Shown here one piece after another: positions 24,695 through 34,068 of a stretch of DNA of 64,000 nucleotides. A model generated the notes under the pieces. The model made no database searches. It had not been told where the DNA came from and saw nothing but the letters and a program-made list of their open reading frames with translations. Within the stretch, counting starts at the first letter, position 1. Each line of letters opens with the position of its first letter. The DNA comes from Nonomuraea sp. NEAU-A123 (GTDB taxonomy: Bacteria > Actinomycetota > Actinomycetes > Streptosporangiales > Streptosporangiaceae): NCBI RefSeq assembly GCF_018603905.1, contig NZ_JAHFZZ010000018.1:151054-215053 (forward strand), written 5' to 3'. The position numbers and the translations under genes were made by a program.

Positions 24695-26569
24695 TCAGGC
24701 CGGGACCGTCCACTTCTGGTTGGCCCCGCCCGCGCAGGTCCAGATCTGCAGCCGGGCGCCGTCGGTGGCGGCGTTGTCGACCACGTCCAGGCACTTGCCG
24801 GACACCGGGTTCACCAGGTCGCGGCCGGTGGTGTAGCTCCACTGCTGGGCGGCCGACCCGTTGCAGGAGTAGAGCTGCGCGCGGGCGCCGTTGGCCGTGG
24901 AGCCGCCGGTGACGTCCAGGCACTTGCCGAGCGAGCGGAGCGTGCCGTCGGAGGCGCGGGTCCACTGCTGGTTCGCCCCGCCGAAGCAGGTCCACATCTG
25001 CACGGGCGTGCCGTCGGCGCTGCTGCTGCCGGTCACGTCCAGGCACCGGCCGCCCAGCCCGCTGATCGTGCCGGTCGGCTCCGTCGGCGTGCCGGTCGGG
25101 GTGCCGCTCCAGGTGAAGGTGGCCGTCGTACGGGCCGGCATGGTGTAGGTGAACGACTGGCCGCCCCACACCACCTTGACCGACTGGGCGGACGTGCCAC
25201 CGTTGTGGACGAGCAGGGCCTTGGAACCGTCCGTATTGCGGTAGGCGACGTTCTGTACAGTGGCGTTGGCGGTGGAGTCGACGCGCTGCGCCCCGGGCCG
25301 GACGAACTTGGTCAGGTGCCCGGTGGTGTAGTACTCGATCGTGTAGTCGACCTGGCCGGCGCGCGAGCCGCCTTCCTGCACGGTGATCAGGCCGGTGCAG
25401 GTGCCGCAGCCGCCGTTGTGCGGGCCCATGTTCTGGTTGACGCCCAGACTCCACTTGACCAGGCTGCCGCTCCAGTTCCTGGCGTAGTTGACGATGTCGG
25501 CCATGTCCTCGTTGTGCTGGTCGGTGATCCAGGTGCCGCCCGAGTGCTCGGTGCTGAACTGCCGTACCGCCGGATACTGGTTGTGCACCTGGGTGCCCAC
25601 CGCCGGGTCGCCGAAGTAGCCGTGCCACGCGATGCCGCCGAACAGCGGGTCGTTGCGCACCCCGGTGTCGGCGAGGATGGGGGCGCCGCTGGCGGCGTAG
25701 TCGCCGTAGTTCCAGTCGTGGATGAGCACCTTGCTGGTGATGCCGGCCGCGCGGAAGGCCGGATAGACGTGGTTCTTGGTGAACTCGATTAGTCCGGAGG
25801 GGTTCCAGCTCATGCCCGGGTAGTTCATCGCGGTCGGGTTGCCGGCCTGGCAGCAGTTCGGCTCGTTCTGCACGGAGATGTAGTCGATCGGCACGCCGAT
25901 CGCGGCGTAGGACTGGACGTACTTCACCAGGTACTGGGCGTACATGGGGTAGTACTCCGATTTGAGCCAGCCCATCTGGTCCATCCGGCCGTTGTCCTTC
26001 ATCCAGCCGGGCGAGCTCCACGGCACGGCCATGATCCGTAGCTGGGAGTTGAGCTGCTTGGCCTGCTGGGTCAGCAGGCGCACGTTGGTGTCGTAGCCGT
26101 TGGCGCCGAAGTCGTTCAGGTTGCAGCAGGTGTCGTCGAGCGACACGTTGCCCGGCCGCGACAGGTCCGACGCGCCGATGGGGTTGCGGACGAACGACAG
26201 GCCGATGCCGTCGGCCGGGCTGAACAGCCTGCGCATGACCTCGTCCCGGGTGGCGGCGCTGACCGGGCCGCCACGCAGCAGGTACGCGGTGGTGTCGGTG
26301 ATGGACGCGCCGCCGCCTTCGAAGGTCTGGTAGCGGGTGCCCTCGTTCACGGTGATCGTGTGGGTGGCGGCGCCGCTGCTCGCCGCGAACGCGGTCGGGG
26401 TCTGCTGCTGCAGGCCCCGGGTCACCGTCCGGCCGCCTGCGGAGGTGGTGGTCAGGTAGATGTTGACCGGCTCGTTGGCGGCGAAGGCGCGCGGGGCGGC
26501 CATGAGGCTGCCGGCGGCGAGGCACACGGCCAGGGCGGCCTGGACCATGCGCCTATGTGGTGTTGTCAC
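24695..26569 (-). CDS. Secreted GH30-like glycosidase with C-terminal RICIN lectin domain
   Basis: A 624-aa exported enzyme. It has a Sec signal peptide (residues 1-31, ending APRAFA|AN), a TIM barrel with acid/base E236 in SVQNEPN and nucleophile E341 in FSTEHSGG, then a beta-sandwich, a Thr-Pro linker (GTPTGTPTEPTG) and a beta-trefoil with QxW motifs (ANQQW, AQQW, ANQKW). GH30 members cleave beta-glucosyl, xylosyl or beta-1,6-galactan bonds; the RICIN (CBM13) domain binds galactose or xylose polymers. GTG 26569 is chosen because AGAGGAG lies 6 bp upstream. Confidence 0.92.
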   Translation of the reverse strand: MTTPHRRMVQAALAVCLAAGSLMAAPRAFAANEPVNIYLTTTSAGGRTVTRGLQQQTPTAFAASSGAATHTITVNEGTRYQTFEGGGASITDTTAYLLRGGPVSAATRDEVMRRLFSPADGIGLSFVRNPIGASDLSRPGNVSLDDTCCNLNDFGANGYDTNVRLLTQQAKQLNSQLRIMAVPWSSPGWMKDNGRMDQMGWLKSEYYPMYAQYLVKYVQSYAAIGVPIDYISVQNEPNCCQAGNPTAMNYPGMSWNPSGLIEFTKNHVYPAFRAAGITSKVLIHDWNYGDYAASGAPILADTGVRNDPLFGGIAWHGYFGDPAVGTQVHNQYPAVRQFSTEHSGGTWITDQHNEDMADIVNYARNWSGSLVKWSLGVNQNMGPHNGGCGTCTGLITVQEGGSRAGQVDYTIEYYTTGHLTKFVRPGAQRVDSTANATVQNVAYRNTDGSKALLVHNGGTSAQSVKVVWGGQSFTYTMPARTTATFTWSGTPTGTPTEPTGTISGLGGRCLDVTGSSSADGTPVQMWTCFGGANQQWTRASDGTLRSLGKCLDVTGGSTANGARAQLYSCNGSAAQQWSYTTGRDLVNPVSGKCLDVVDNAATDGARLQIWTCAGGANQKWTVPA

Positions 26570-26672
26570 GGGGGGCTCCTCTGTGACATTGGGGGGTGTA
26601 TACCGAGACAACTTATGTTTCTCACTTATGTCAAGGCATAAATTAAGGTCGCCGATAAGCCCCCCGATGACG

Positions 26673-27335
26673 TCACACGGCGCCCGGGCCGCTCCAGCGG
26701 TCGAGGTGGAGGACGTCGTCGAGCGGCTGGCGCGAGGCCGGCTTGAAGGTGTCCCCGGTGTAGTAGGCGGTCGGGATGAGCACGCCCTGGCGGACGTCGT
26801 CGGGGATGCCGAGCAGCTCGGCCACCTCGCTCTCGTAGGCCAGGTGCAGGGTGGTCCACGCCGTGCCCAGCCCGCGCGCCCGCGCGGCGAGCATGTAGCT
26901 CCACGCCGCGGGCAGCAGCGATCCCCACAGCCCGGCCTGGTTGCCTTCGGGGAGCCGGGACGCCTGGATGCACGGGATCACCAGCACCGGCACCTCCCCC
27001 ATGTGCTCGGCCAGGTGCACGGCGCTCGCCGAGACGCGCTGCTGCACCTCGGCTCGGGCCGGGTCGTCCTTGTACAGGTGCGCGCCCGAGACGCCGGACG
27101 CGAAATACGCTTGCGCCGAGCGCAGGTAGTAGTCACCGATCTGCCGGCGGAGCTCGGGATCGGTGACCACGATCCAGTGCCAGCCCTGGCGGTTGCCGCC
27201 GCTGGGCGCCTGCAGCGCGATGTCCAGGCACTCCCGTACCAGTTCGAGCGGGACGGGGCGGTCGAGGTCGAGGCGCTTGCGCACGCTTCGGGTGGTGGTG
27301 AGCAGCTCATCGAGACTGAGCGGTGAGATCGTCAT
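26673..27335 (-). CDS. Nitroreductase-family FMN oxidoreductase
   Basis: A 220-aa flavin oxidoreductase with the FMN-binding RSVRKRLD near residue 17, APSGGNRQGWHW around 43-54 and GLGTAWTTLHL near the C-terminal third. Its ATG overlaps the stop of the upstream CoA ligase (ATGA), so the two are co-translated. It may reduce an activated substrate or nitro/enone compound. Substrate unknown. Confidence 0.9.
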   Translation of the reverse strand: MTISPLSLDELLTTTRSVRKRLDLDRPVPLELVRECLDIALQAPSGGNRQGWHWIVVTDPELRRQIGDYYLRSAQAYFASGVSGAHLYKDDPARAEVQQRVSASAVHLAEHMGEVPVLVIPCIQASRLPEGNQAGLWGSLLPAAWSYMLAARARGLGTAWTTLHLAYESEVAELLGIPDDVRQGVLIPTAYYTGDTFKPASRQPLDDVLHLDRWSGPGAV

Positions 27336-28945
27336 GAGCTCATCGTGCCACCGAGTCTCCGCCGATCCACCTTGCCCGTCTGGTTGCGGGGCACGGCCGT
27401 CACGAACACGATGTCGCGCGGCACCTTGTAGCCGCCCAGCTCGGCCTTGACGGCCTGTTTGAGCTGGTCAGCCGACAGCCGCGCGCCGGGCTCCCGGACC
27501 ACGTAGGCGGCCAGGCGCTGGCCGTACTCCTCATCCGGTACGCCCAGGACGGCCACGTCGGCGACGCCCGGATGCTGGCCGAGGAGGTTCTCGACCTCCT
27601 GCGGGAACACGTTCTCGCCACCCGAGACGATCATGTCGTCTTCGCGGCCGTCGATGAACAGCCGCCCCCGGCCGTCGCGGTGCCCGAGGTCGCCGGTGCT
27701 CAGCAGGCCGCCCGCTTCCGGGCTCGCGCCGCCGCCCGAGTAGCCGCTGAAGGTGAGCCCGCCGCCGACGAGAACACGGCCCACCTCGTACGGCGGCAGC
27801 TCGCGGCCGTCCGGGCCGGCGATCACCACCGTGGTCCCGCGCGTGGGACGTCCGATGGTGTCCGGGGCGGCCCACAGGTCGGCCGGGGTGGCGAGCGTGG
27901 CCCAGCCGACCTCGGTGGAGCCGTAGAGGTTGTAGAGCACGTCACCGTAGGCGTCCCTGAACGCGGTGGCCAGGTCCGGCGGCAGCGCCGACCCGCCGGA
28001 GACCACCACGCGCAGGTGCGGCAGCGGCTGGACGTCGTGGGCCAGCAGCCGCTTCAGCATGACGGGCACGGCGACCATGGCCGTGGCCCGATGACGGTCG
28101 AGGGCGCGAAGGACCGTCTCCGGGTCGAAGCGCCGGGTCAGCACGACCGGGCAGCCGAGCACCAGCGCCACGCCGTACCAGAGCAGGCCGAGCCCGTGGA
28201 ACAGCGGCGGCGCGATGAGGATCGGCTCGCCGGTCCGCAGCGGCACGGTGGCCAGCATCGAGGTGAACGGCTCGGCCAGCGCGGTCAGTGACAGCCGTCG
28301 CGTCGCTCCCTTGGGCACGCCGGTCGTCCCGGACGTGAGCAGCACCAGGCGTCCCGGCCGGCGCGGCGCCGGTGGCTCGGGCCCGGTGGCGGACGCGATC
28401 AGCTCGTCCAGGTCGCCGACGCGGGTCCCGGCGAAGTCCACGGGCGGCAGCTCCGGCGCGGCGATCAGCGTGCGCACGTCCTCGCGCCGCAGGACGTCAC
28501 GCAGCCGCGGCCCGGCCAGGCCGGTGTTGAGCAGCAGCAGGTCCGCGCCCAGCCGCGAGACGGCCGCCACGGCCTCGACGAAGCCGCGGTGGTTGGGCCA
28601 CATGATCGCCACGGTACGGCCCGGCCGTACGCCGAACCGGTCGTACAGGGCCGAGGCCAGCGCCACCACCCGCTCGTCGAGCTCGGAGAACGTCAGGCAA
28701 CCGTCCTCGTCGAAGATGGCGGGGCGATCCGGCCAGCGCGCGGCGGCCATGGCCACGCCCGTGGCGGGGGTGACGTGGAAGTGGCGGAACGCCTCCACCA
28801 TGCGCGCCAGGTCCGCGGGCGGCACGGGGCGCAGCAGACCGTTGCGGGCGAACGTTTCGACGGCCTCCGCGCCGAAGCCGCACAGCCGGGCCAACCTGGT
28901 GATCATCCGGATACCTGTTCTCAAGGGTAAGAAGGCCATACCCAT
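27332..28945 (-). CDS. AMP-forming acyl-CoA synthetase
   Basis: A 537-aa ANL-superfamily enzyme of the fatty acyl-CoA ligase type. The P-loop LLTSGTTGVPKG lies about one third in, NLYGSTEVG in the middle, then STGDLGHRDG and the catalytic Lys in RNQTGKVDRR. An N-terminal extension of about 60 residues precedes the first AMP-binding core. ATG 28945 is preferred; an ATG two codons later is the alternative. Coupled to the nitroreductase gene. Acyl substrate unknown. Confidence 0.88.
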   Translation of the reverse strand: MGMAFLPLRTGIRMITRLARLCGFGAEAVETFARNGLLRPVPPADLARMVEAFRHFHVTPATGVAMAAARWPDRPAIFDEDGCLTFSELDERVVALASALYDRFGVRPGRTVAIMWPNHRGFVEAVAAVSRLGADLLLLNTGLAGPRLRDVLRREDVRTLIAAPELPPVDFAGTRVGDLDELIASATGPEPPAPRRPGRLVLLTSGTTGVPKGATRRLSLTALAEPFTSMLATVPLRTGEPILIAPPLFHGLGLLWYGVALVLGCPVVLTRRFDPETVLRALDRHRATAMVAVPVMLKRLLAHDVQPLPHLRVVVSGGSALPPDLATAFRDAYGDVLYNLYGSTEVGWATLATPADLWAAPDTIGRPTRGTTVVIAGPDGRELPPYEVGRVLVGGGLTFSGYSGGGASPEAGGLLSTGDLGHRDGRGRLFIDGREDDMIVSGGENVFPQEVENLLGQHPGVADVAVLGVPDEEYGQRLAAYVVREPGARLSADQLKQAVKAELGGYKVPRDIVFVTAVPRNQTGKVDRRRLGGTMSS

Positions 28946-28966
28946 GGGATCCGGTTCTAGCCCGGA

Positions 28967-28992
28967 CGCCCACCCCGGGAGCGGGGTGGGCG
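28967..28992 (-). terminator. Hairpin terminator of the GH/PA14 gene
   Basis: CGCCCACCCC pairs perfectly with GGGGTGGGCG around the loop GGGAGC, 10 bp stem, 10 bp beyond the stop of the glycosidase and before the CoA ligase start on the same strand. No U-tract follows, which is usual in high-G+C actinobacteria. Confidence 0.75.
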
Positions 28993-29001
28993 CGGGCGGG
29001 C

Positions 29002-30777
29002 CTAACCGGCGAGCAACTTCTCCGCGGGAATGAACTGGCGGGGGATGCTCGGGCTCTCCCATCGCAGCTCGGCGATGGCGTCATAGCCGCCGTCGTAGAA
29101 CTCCATCTTGATGTCGTGCGCCCCGGCGCTCAGCGCCACCTGGCCGGTGTCGTCGCGCTTGGAATGGTCGGTCCAGTTGTCGATGAGCGGCTTGCCGTCC
29201 ACCCACAGCCGTACCCCGTCGTCGGTGGTGGTGACAAAGGTGTAGGTCTCCGCCTTGTCGGCCACGACCTTCCCCGTCCAGCGCACGCTGAAGGTGTCGG
29301 CGCCGATGGCCGGGTCCGGGGCGGCCGAGCCCCAGTCGAAGTTCACGGTGGGGTCGATCCTGGTGACCGTGGCGCCGGTGAGGTCGGCGTTGTCGAAGTA
29401 CGTCGCCGACAGCCCCTGCTGGTCGATCACCAGCGTCGTCGCCGAACCCGCCGGCAGCGTCAGCGTGGCCTTGCCGCCGGTGATGGCCGCGGTTCCGGTC
29501 CGGTGCGGAGTCCAGGCGTCCGACGTGCTCTGCCAGATCGCCGCGGTCCCCGCCGTCAGCCCGGTGAGCGCGAGACCGGCCTCGATCGGGTCGGCGCCGA
29601 CGTTGACCAGGACCACGTTCTTGCTCTGGTCCGAGGCGAAGACGTGCAGCTTGTCGTTGTTCGCACTCGCCTGGACGACGGTCTTGCCGAAGGGCCGGAA
29701 CAGCCCCTCACCGGTGTACATGCCGATGCCGTGGTAGATGGGCAGGGGCTCGCTGCGCGGGATGCCTCCTTCGCCGTTCGTGCTGGTCAGGCCGAGCTGC
29801 CCGTTCTTGTCGCCGTACTGGTAGGCGCTGGCGCCCGCGTGCAGGATCTGCCCGAGCGCCGCCGCGCCCCACAGCGTGTTGAAGTGGGTGAGCGTACGGT
29901 GGCCGTCGGGGTCGTTGAAGTCGGAGTTGAACTCACCGATCTGCAGGTCGATCTTCCGGCCCAGTACGGACTCCGCGAGAGCGCTCACCTCCTTGATGTC
30001 GTTCTCGTAGTCGCGGATCACGCTGCCGAGGAGCGCCTCGTCGGTGATCTCATCGAAGCCGTTGCCGTAGTCGTGGTAGTCGACGAAGTCGACCCGGCTG
30101 CCGGAGCCTTCGAGGAACGTCCTGATGTAGTCGCGGTCGTCCCAGGCCGTGGCGGGGCCGCCCACCTTGACCGCGGGGTTCTCGGCCCGTAGCGCGTCGG
30201 TGATCAGGTTGAAGCGGCTGCTGTACTCCGCCGCCGTCATCTCCGGCTTGTCGGGCGTGCACGCGCAGTTGAGCTCGTTGCCGAGAATGAACCGCTGCAC
30301 CGGCTTGCCGGTCGCCGCGAAGTGCTTGTAGAGGGCCACCGCGTCACCGCGGTTCACCTCCGCGCTCTGCCGTCCGTCCACCTGGAGGATGACGACCGGT
30401 TCGGCGCCGAGGTCGCGGATCGCGGTGATCCAGGCGTCTCCCGAGACCTCCGTGGCGCATTTGTAGCCGCCGCAGACGATCGGGCTGTCATGGTTGCCGG
30501 GCTCCTGGTAGTGGAGCTCGATCCGCATCCGGCCGATGCCTAAAGCGCGCAGCCGGTCGCGGTGTTTGGTGTCGTTGGTGATGTACGAACCCTCGCCGTA
30601 CCCGGTGATCCCGATGCCGAAGTCGGTGGGTGCGATGGTCCGGATTGGTTTGGTGAAGTCCACCGAGACGGTGGCGGCCACGGCCGCCTCCGCCGGTACG
30701 CCCGCCGTCCAGACCGCCGCGGCGGCCAGACCGCCCGCGAGAGCGGCGTGCAGCGTACGACGTGCCAGTGCGATCAT
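29002..30777 (-). CDS. Secreted clan GH-A glycosidase with C-terminal PA14 domain
   Basis: A 591-aa exported protein: signal peptide (residues 1-31, ending AGVPAEA), TIM barrel with candidate acid/base E168 in FILGNELNC and nucleophile E282 in LQIGEFNSDF, a beta domain, then a PA14 carbohydrate-binding module from about 450 (GLSATYFDNADLTG, TTTDDGVRLWVDG). Spacing of the two Glu fits clan GH-A; I cannot name the family. ATG 30777 has GGAG 4 bp upstream. Divergent from the kinase gene. Confidence 0.87.
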   Translation of the reverse strand: MIALARRTLHAALAGGLAAAAVWTAGVPAEAAVAATVSVDFTKPIRTIAPTDFGIGITGYGEGSYITNDTKHRDRLRALGIGRMRIELHYQEPGNHDSPIVCGGYKCATEVSGDAWITAIRDLGAEPVVILQVDGRQSAEVNRGDAVALYKHFAATGKPVQRFILGNELNCACTPDKPEMTAAEYSSRFNLITDALRAENPAVKVGGPATAWDDRDYIRTFLEGSGSRVDFVDYHDYGNGFDEITDEALLGSVIRDYENDIKEVSALAESVLGRKIDLQIGEFNSDFNDPDGHRTLTHFNTLWGAAALGQILHAGASAYQYGDKNGQLGLTSTNGEGGIPRSEPLPIYHGIGMYTGEGLFRPFGKTVVQASANNDKLHVFASDQSKNVVLVNVGADPIEAGLALTGLTAGTAAIWQSTSDAWTPHRTGTAAITGGKATLTLPAGSATTLVIDQQGLSATYFDNADLTGATVTRIDPTVNFDWGSAAPDPAIGADTFSVRWTGKVVADKAETYTFVTTTDDGVRLWVDGKPLIDNWTDHSKRDDTGQVALSAGAHDIKMEFYDGGYDAIAELRWESPSIPRQFIPAEKLLAG

Positions 30778-31045
30778 CCTTCTCCTGTCACAAAGTTCAC
30801 AAATCCCGTGGATCATGACATATGCGGATTACACGGAAGTGACTTCTCGCGTTGATGTGGCGGGTGACACTGCGCTGATCTCACAGATCGACGTGGTCCG
30901 GGCGGACAACCCCGTCATCCGGCACAATCGGCTCTATGCAGATGCCGCCCCATCCGCACGAAGGCGAGGACGCGGTTCGCCCGCGCCGCCGCCGGCCAGA
31001 TCCCCGCGCTCGCTCTCTGCCGCTGCTGCTGTGCGAGAGGGTCTG

Positions 31046-32833
31046 ATGCGGCCTCTTCGATCGACCGATCCCCGGGAAGTCGCCGGGTACGTCCTGCGGG
31101 GGCGGCTCGGCGAGGGCGGCCAGGGCACGGTGTTCCTCGGCACGTCGCCCAGCGGGCATCGGGCGGCGGTCAAGCTCCTGCACACCCACTTCGGCCACGA
31201 CCTCGACGCCCGGCGGCACTTCCATCGGGAGCTGGCGTCCCTGCAACGGGTGGCGCCGTTCTGCACGGCCCGCGTCCTGACTGCCGATCCCGACGCCGAC
31301 CCTCCGTACGTCATCAGCGAGTACATCGACGGTCCGTCTTTGCAGGAGGCGGTGCGCGACAACGGGGTGCTGCGCGGCGCGGACCTCGACCGGCTGGCCA
31401 TCGCGACGGCCACGGCGCTCGGCGCCATTCACGCGGCGGGGGTGGTGCACCGCGACTTCAAGCCCGCGAACGTGCTCCTGGCCGCCGACGGTCCCCGGGT
31501 CATCGACTTCGGCATCGCGCGCCCGATCGACGCCACCGCCGCCACGGTCAGCGGTGTCGTGGGCACTCCGGCGTACATGTCACCCGAGCAACTGTCCGGT
31601 CACCCGGCCGGTCCGCCGCTGGACATGTTCGCGTGGGCGTGCACGATCGCGTACGCGGCCAACGGCCGGCCGCCGTTCGGGCACGAACCGCTGCCCGCCG
31701 TGATCAACCGCATCCTGAACGCCGAACCCGACCTGGGCTCGCTGACCGGGACCTTACGCGGCTTCGTCGCTGCCTGCCTGCACAAGGACCCGTCGTGGCG
31801 GCCGGCCGCCCGGCAGGTGCTGCTGGGCCTGATGAACAAGCAGCCCGGCCCCCCTTCGTACGGCACACCACCGTCTTTTGGAACGCCCCCGCCCGGCGGG
31901 ACACCACCGAGTGGCGGGACACCTCCGGGTGGCGGGACGCCCCCGCCCGGCGGGACGCCTCCGGGTGGCGGGACGCCCTCGGGCGGCGGGACGCCATCGC
32001 CCGGCGGGACACCGCCGCCTGGCGGGACGCCCCCGCCTTACGGGACACCGGCGCCGCTCCGACAGGGGCCTTGGCCGATCACGCCGCCACCCGCCACGCC
32101 TCACCCGACACAGCCGCGCCGTAAGCGCGCCGGTGTGATCGTCGGCACGGCGCTCGCGGCGAGCCTCGCGATCACCCTCACGGTGGCCGCCGCCATCGCC
32201 ATCAACCAGGACTGGCCCTCAAAGCCCAGCTCCAGCCCATCGGCTTCGGGCCCGACCGGCACGTCCCCGACGGCGACGGCTACACCCACGACCACGCCCA
32301 CAGCCAAGCCCGCGGCGCAAGTGGCGCGCTCACCCCGCCTGGGGCTGGAATTCTGGCAGGACAAGGCGGCCAGCCCCATGTCCCTGACCGATCTGGACCA
32401 GCCCATCACCACCGTCACCTTGAAGCGCGAGCCGTTCGAACTGCGATTCCCCACCCTCCCCAAGAACACGGCCGCCCAGGTCTGCGCCTGGACGGATGAC
32501 TCCGTCTTCTCCATCGAGGACGGAGGCAAGGTGGCCGACCATCCCTGTTTCCGGCCGGGGACCGGCATCGCCGACTACGAGCACGGATCGGGGACGCTGT
32601 ATCTGAACGACCACGGCCACAACTACCTGATCGGAGACCGGGTCGGGCACAGCTCCGACTCCCAGGACACGGTCCTGTTCTCCACGGTCTTCAAGGACGG
32701 CGCCTCGACGCTCCTGGCCAACCAGCAAAAGGATCTGTACCTGACCGTCTTCATCGACCTGGACGGAGACGGGACCTTCAAACGCGCGGCTCCGGGCGAG
32801 TACGAATACGTCATCCTGGATTTTCCTAGCTGA
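31046..32833 (+). CDS. Membrane serine/threonine protein kinase with repetitive Gly-Thr-Pro linker
   Basis: A 595-aa receptor-type kinase. The kinase domain (residues 14-270) has the Gly loop GEGGQGTVF (22-30), K43, catalytic HRDFKPAN with D137 and DFG D154. A juxtamembrane linker of near-identical GTPP.GG repeats (about 272-335), a single membrane helix (about 363-388) and an extracellular domain with a Ser/Thr-Pro stalk follow. ATG 31046 has GAGAGG 5 bp upstream. The outer domain is unrecognised (contains CAWTDDS...CFRPG, possibly one disulfide). Ligand unknown. Confidence 0.92.
   Translation: MRPLRSTDPREVAGYVLRGRLGEGGQGTVFLGTSPSGHRAAVKLLHTHFGHDLDARRHFHRELASLQRVAPFCTARVLTADPDADPPYVISEYIDGPSLQEAVRDNGVLRGADLDRLAIATATALGAIHAAGVVHRDFKPANVLLAADGPRVIDFGIARPIDATAATVSGVVGTPAYMSPEQLSGHPAGPPLDMFAWACTIAYAANGRPPFGHEPLPAVINRILNAEPDLGSLTGTLRGFVAACLHKDPSWRPAARQVLLGLMNKQPGPPSYGTPPSFGTPPPGGTPPSGGTPPGGGTPPPGGTPPGGGTPSGGGTPSPGGTPPPGGTPPPYGTPAPLRQGPWPITPPPATPHPTQPRRKRAGVIVGTALAASLAITLTVAAAIAINQDWPSKPSSSPSASGPTGTSPTATATPTTTPTAKPAAQVARSPRLGLEFWQDKAASPMSLTDLDQPITTVTLKREPFELRFPTLPKNTAAQVCAWTDDSVFSIEDGGKVADHPCFRPGTGIADYEHGSGTLYLNDHGHNYLIGDRVGHSSDSQDTVLFSTVFKDGASTLLANQQKDLYLTVFIDLDGDGTFKRAAPGEYEYVILDFPS
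31868..32040 (+). repeat. Tandem coding repeat, degenerate 18-nt unit in the kinase linker
   Basis: Nine or so units of a GGCGGGACGCC-containing 18-mer encode the GTPP(P/G/S)GG linker between the kinase and membrane segments. The near-identity of codons indicates recent slippage expansion, so repeat number may differ between strains. Confidence 0.8.
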
Positions 32834-33665
32834 GCGCTGATCCCCCTGGCAACTCCATCTCAGCGAACACCCGGAAACTGCGCGCCGGGCGGCCGGTGAC
32901 ACGCTCGACGGTGCCGGTGACCCGGTCTTCCGAGCCACCGCTGATGTCCTCGTCGAGTGCGGCGAGCATCGCCGCGAATTCCGGAGGAATGCCGTTTTCG
33001 GTCAAGCGCACGGCGAGTTCGCCCGCCGTGATGGACCGATGGCGGATCGGCCGGCCGACACGCCGCGCGATGATCGCCGCGACATCGGCGTAACTCAGCG
33101 CCTCGGGCCCGGTCAGAATGTGCTCGGTGTTGTGCGGGTCCTCATCGACCAGCGCATGCCCGGCGACGGCGGCGATGTCCGTCGCGTCGATGAAAGCCAC
33201 CCGGCCCTCCTTCGTCGCGGTGACGATCTCACCGATCGCCACGCCCCGGGCGGCGGCATGCTCACCGGTGAAGTTCTGCATGAACCACGACGGCCGCAAG
33301 ACCGCCCACTCGGCCATGGTCGTACGGACAAGACTGTGCACCGCGCCGAGTCCCGGCGTGCCCTCCGGCGGTGCGGACGAGCTGAGTTGCACGACGCGCC
33401 TGACGCCCTGGCGGACGGCCTCTTCGAGGAACGGCTCCACCAGCGGGACGGGATCGGCCACACCGACGGGAGCGACGAGATAGACGGCCGAAACCCCCCG
33501 CAGCGCGGGCGCGTGGGTGTCCCGGTCCGCCCAGTCGAACCGCACCTGCATGGCGGATGGTGGCTTACGTGTCGCCAGCCGGGCCGGGACGCCACGCTCG
33601 GCCAGGAAGGCGGCGACCCTGGAGCCGGTCGTGCCGGTCGCACCGAGAACGAGGACCTCACTCAT
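32826..33665 (-). CDS. NmrA-like NAD(P)-binding oxidoreductase/sensor
   Basis: A 279-aa atypical SDR with the Rossmann motif VLVLGATGTTGSRVAAFL at 4-21 and no YxxxK catalytic motif, as in the NmrA/azoreductase-like group. ATG 33665 overlaps the stop of the NTF2-like gene by 8 bp. Convergent and overlapping by 8 bp with the kinase gene. It forms a two-gene operon under the 33995-34052 double operator. Function probably quinone/NADPH related, unproven. Confidence 0.88.
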   Translation of the reverse strand: MSEVLVLGATGTTGSRVAAFLAERGVPARLATRKPPSAMQVRFDWADRDTHAPALRGVSAVYLVAPVGVADPVPLVEPFLEEAVRQGVRRVVQLSSSAPPEGTPGLGAVHSLVRTTMAEWAVLRPSWFMQNFTGEHAAARGVAIGEIVTATKEGRVAFIDATDIAAVAGHALVDEDPHNTEHILTGPEALSYADVAAIIARRVGRPIRHRSITAGELAVRLTENGIPPEFAAMLAALDEDISGGSEDRVTGTVERVTGRPARSFRVFAEMELPGGSALS

Positions 33666-33978
33666 GCGCACCACCGGCGAACGCGGTGGTCAGCTCGTCC
33701 GAGCCGCCCATCGCCTCGGCGGCGAACTCGGTGATCACCACTTCGGGATCGACGCTCTGGTGCACGACCTGCTCAGCGATCTCCCTGACGTCAAGGATGT
33801 CCGGGTAGCCGCGCAGGTACTCCTGGATCGCGGCGCGGCCTTCGAGCCGCTGCGGATAGCCAGGCGGCGCGAAGGGAAACTCCACCGTGCCGGTCTCCGC
33901 CCACAGTCCGGCGAAGGCCGACATGTCCTTGGAGATCAGGAGCTTCAGGGCGTGGTTGACAAGCTCTTTGGAGTTCAT
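33658..33978 (-). CDS. SnoaL/NTF2-like small protein
   Basis: A 106-aa cone-shaped NTF2-like protein (LVNHALKLLISKDMSAFAGLWAE, EFPFAPPGYPQRLEG, EYLRGYPDIL). ATG 33978 follows GAGGAGAGCCCC. First gene of the operon with the NmrA-like gene and divergent from a TetR gene. Members bind or isomerise small molecules; the role here is unknown. Confidence 0.85.
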   Translation of the reverse strand: MNSKELVNHALKLLISKDMSAFAGLWAETGTVEFPFAPPGYPQRLEGRAAIQEYLRGYPDILDVREIAEQVVHQSVDPEVVITEFAAEAMGGSDELTTAFAGGAHE

Positions 33979-33994
33979 GGGGCTCTCCTCACAT

Positions 33995-34052
33995 TTGGAC
34001 GGTACGGGACCGTCCCGTCCCAACGTACACGGGACGGTCCCGTACCGTCCAA
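33995..34052. promoter_or_regulatory. Double TetR operator: two 15-bp palindromes inside a 24-bp inverted repeat
   Basis: ACGGGACCGTCCCGT (34004-34018) and ACGGGACGGTCCCGT (34029-34043) are near-identical palindromes 25 bp apart. They are embedded in perfect 24-bp inverted arms (33995-34018 and 34029-34052) separated by 10 bp. The site lies between the divergent NTF2-like and TetR starts, so it is very likely the operator for that TetR, binding two dimers. Confidence 0.8.
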
Positions 34053-34068
34053 TCGCTAAACTCGCCGC

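Noticed and set aside
31868..32040. CRISPR-like or satellite array
   Set aside because: Repeats are contiguous, in frame and encode a kinase linker; no unique spacers.
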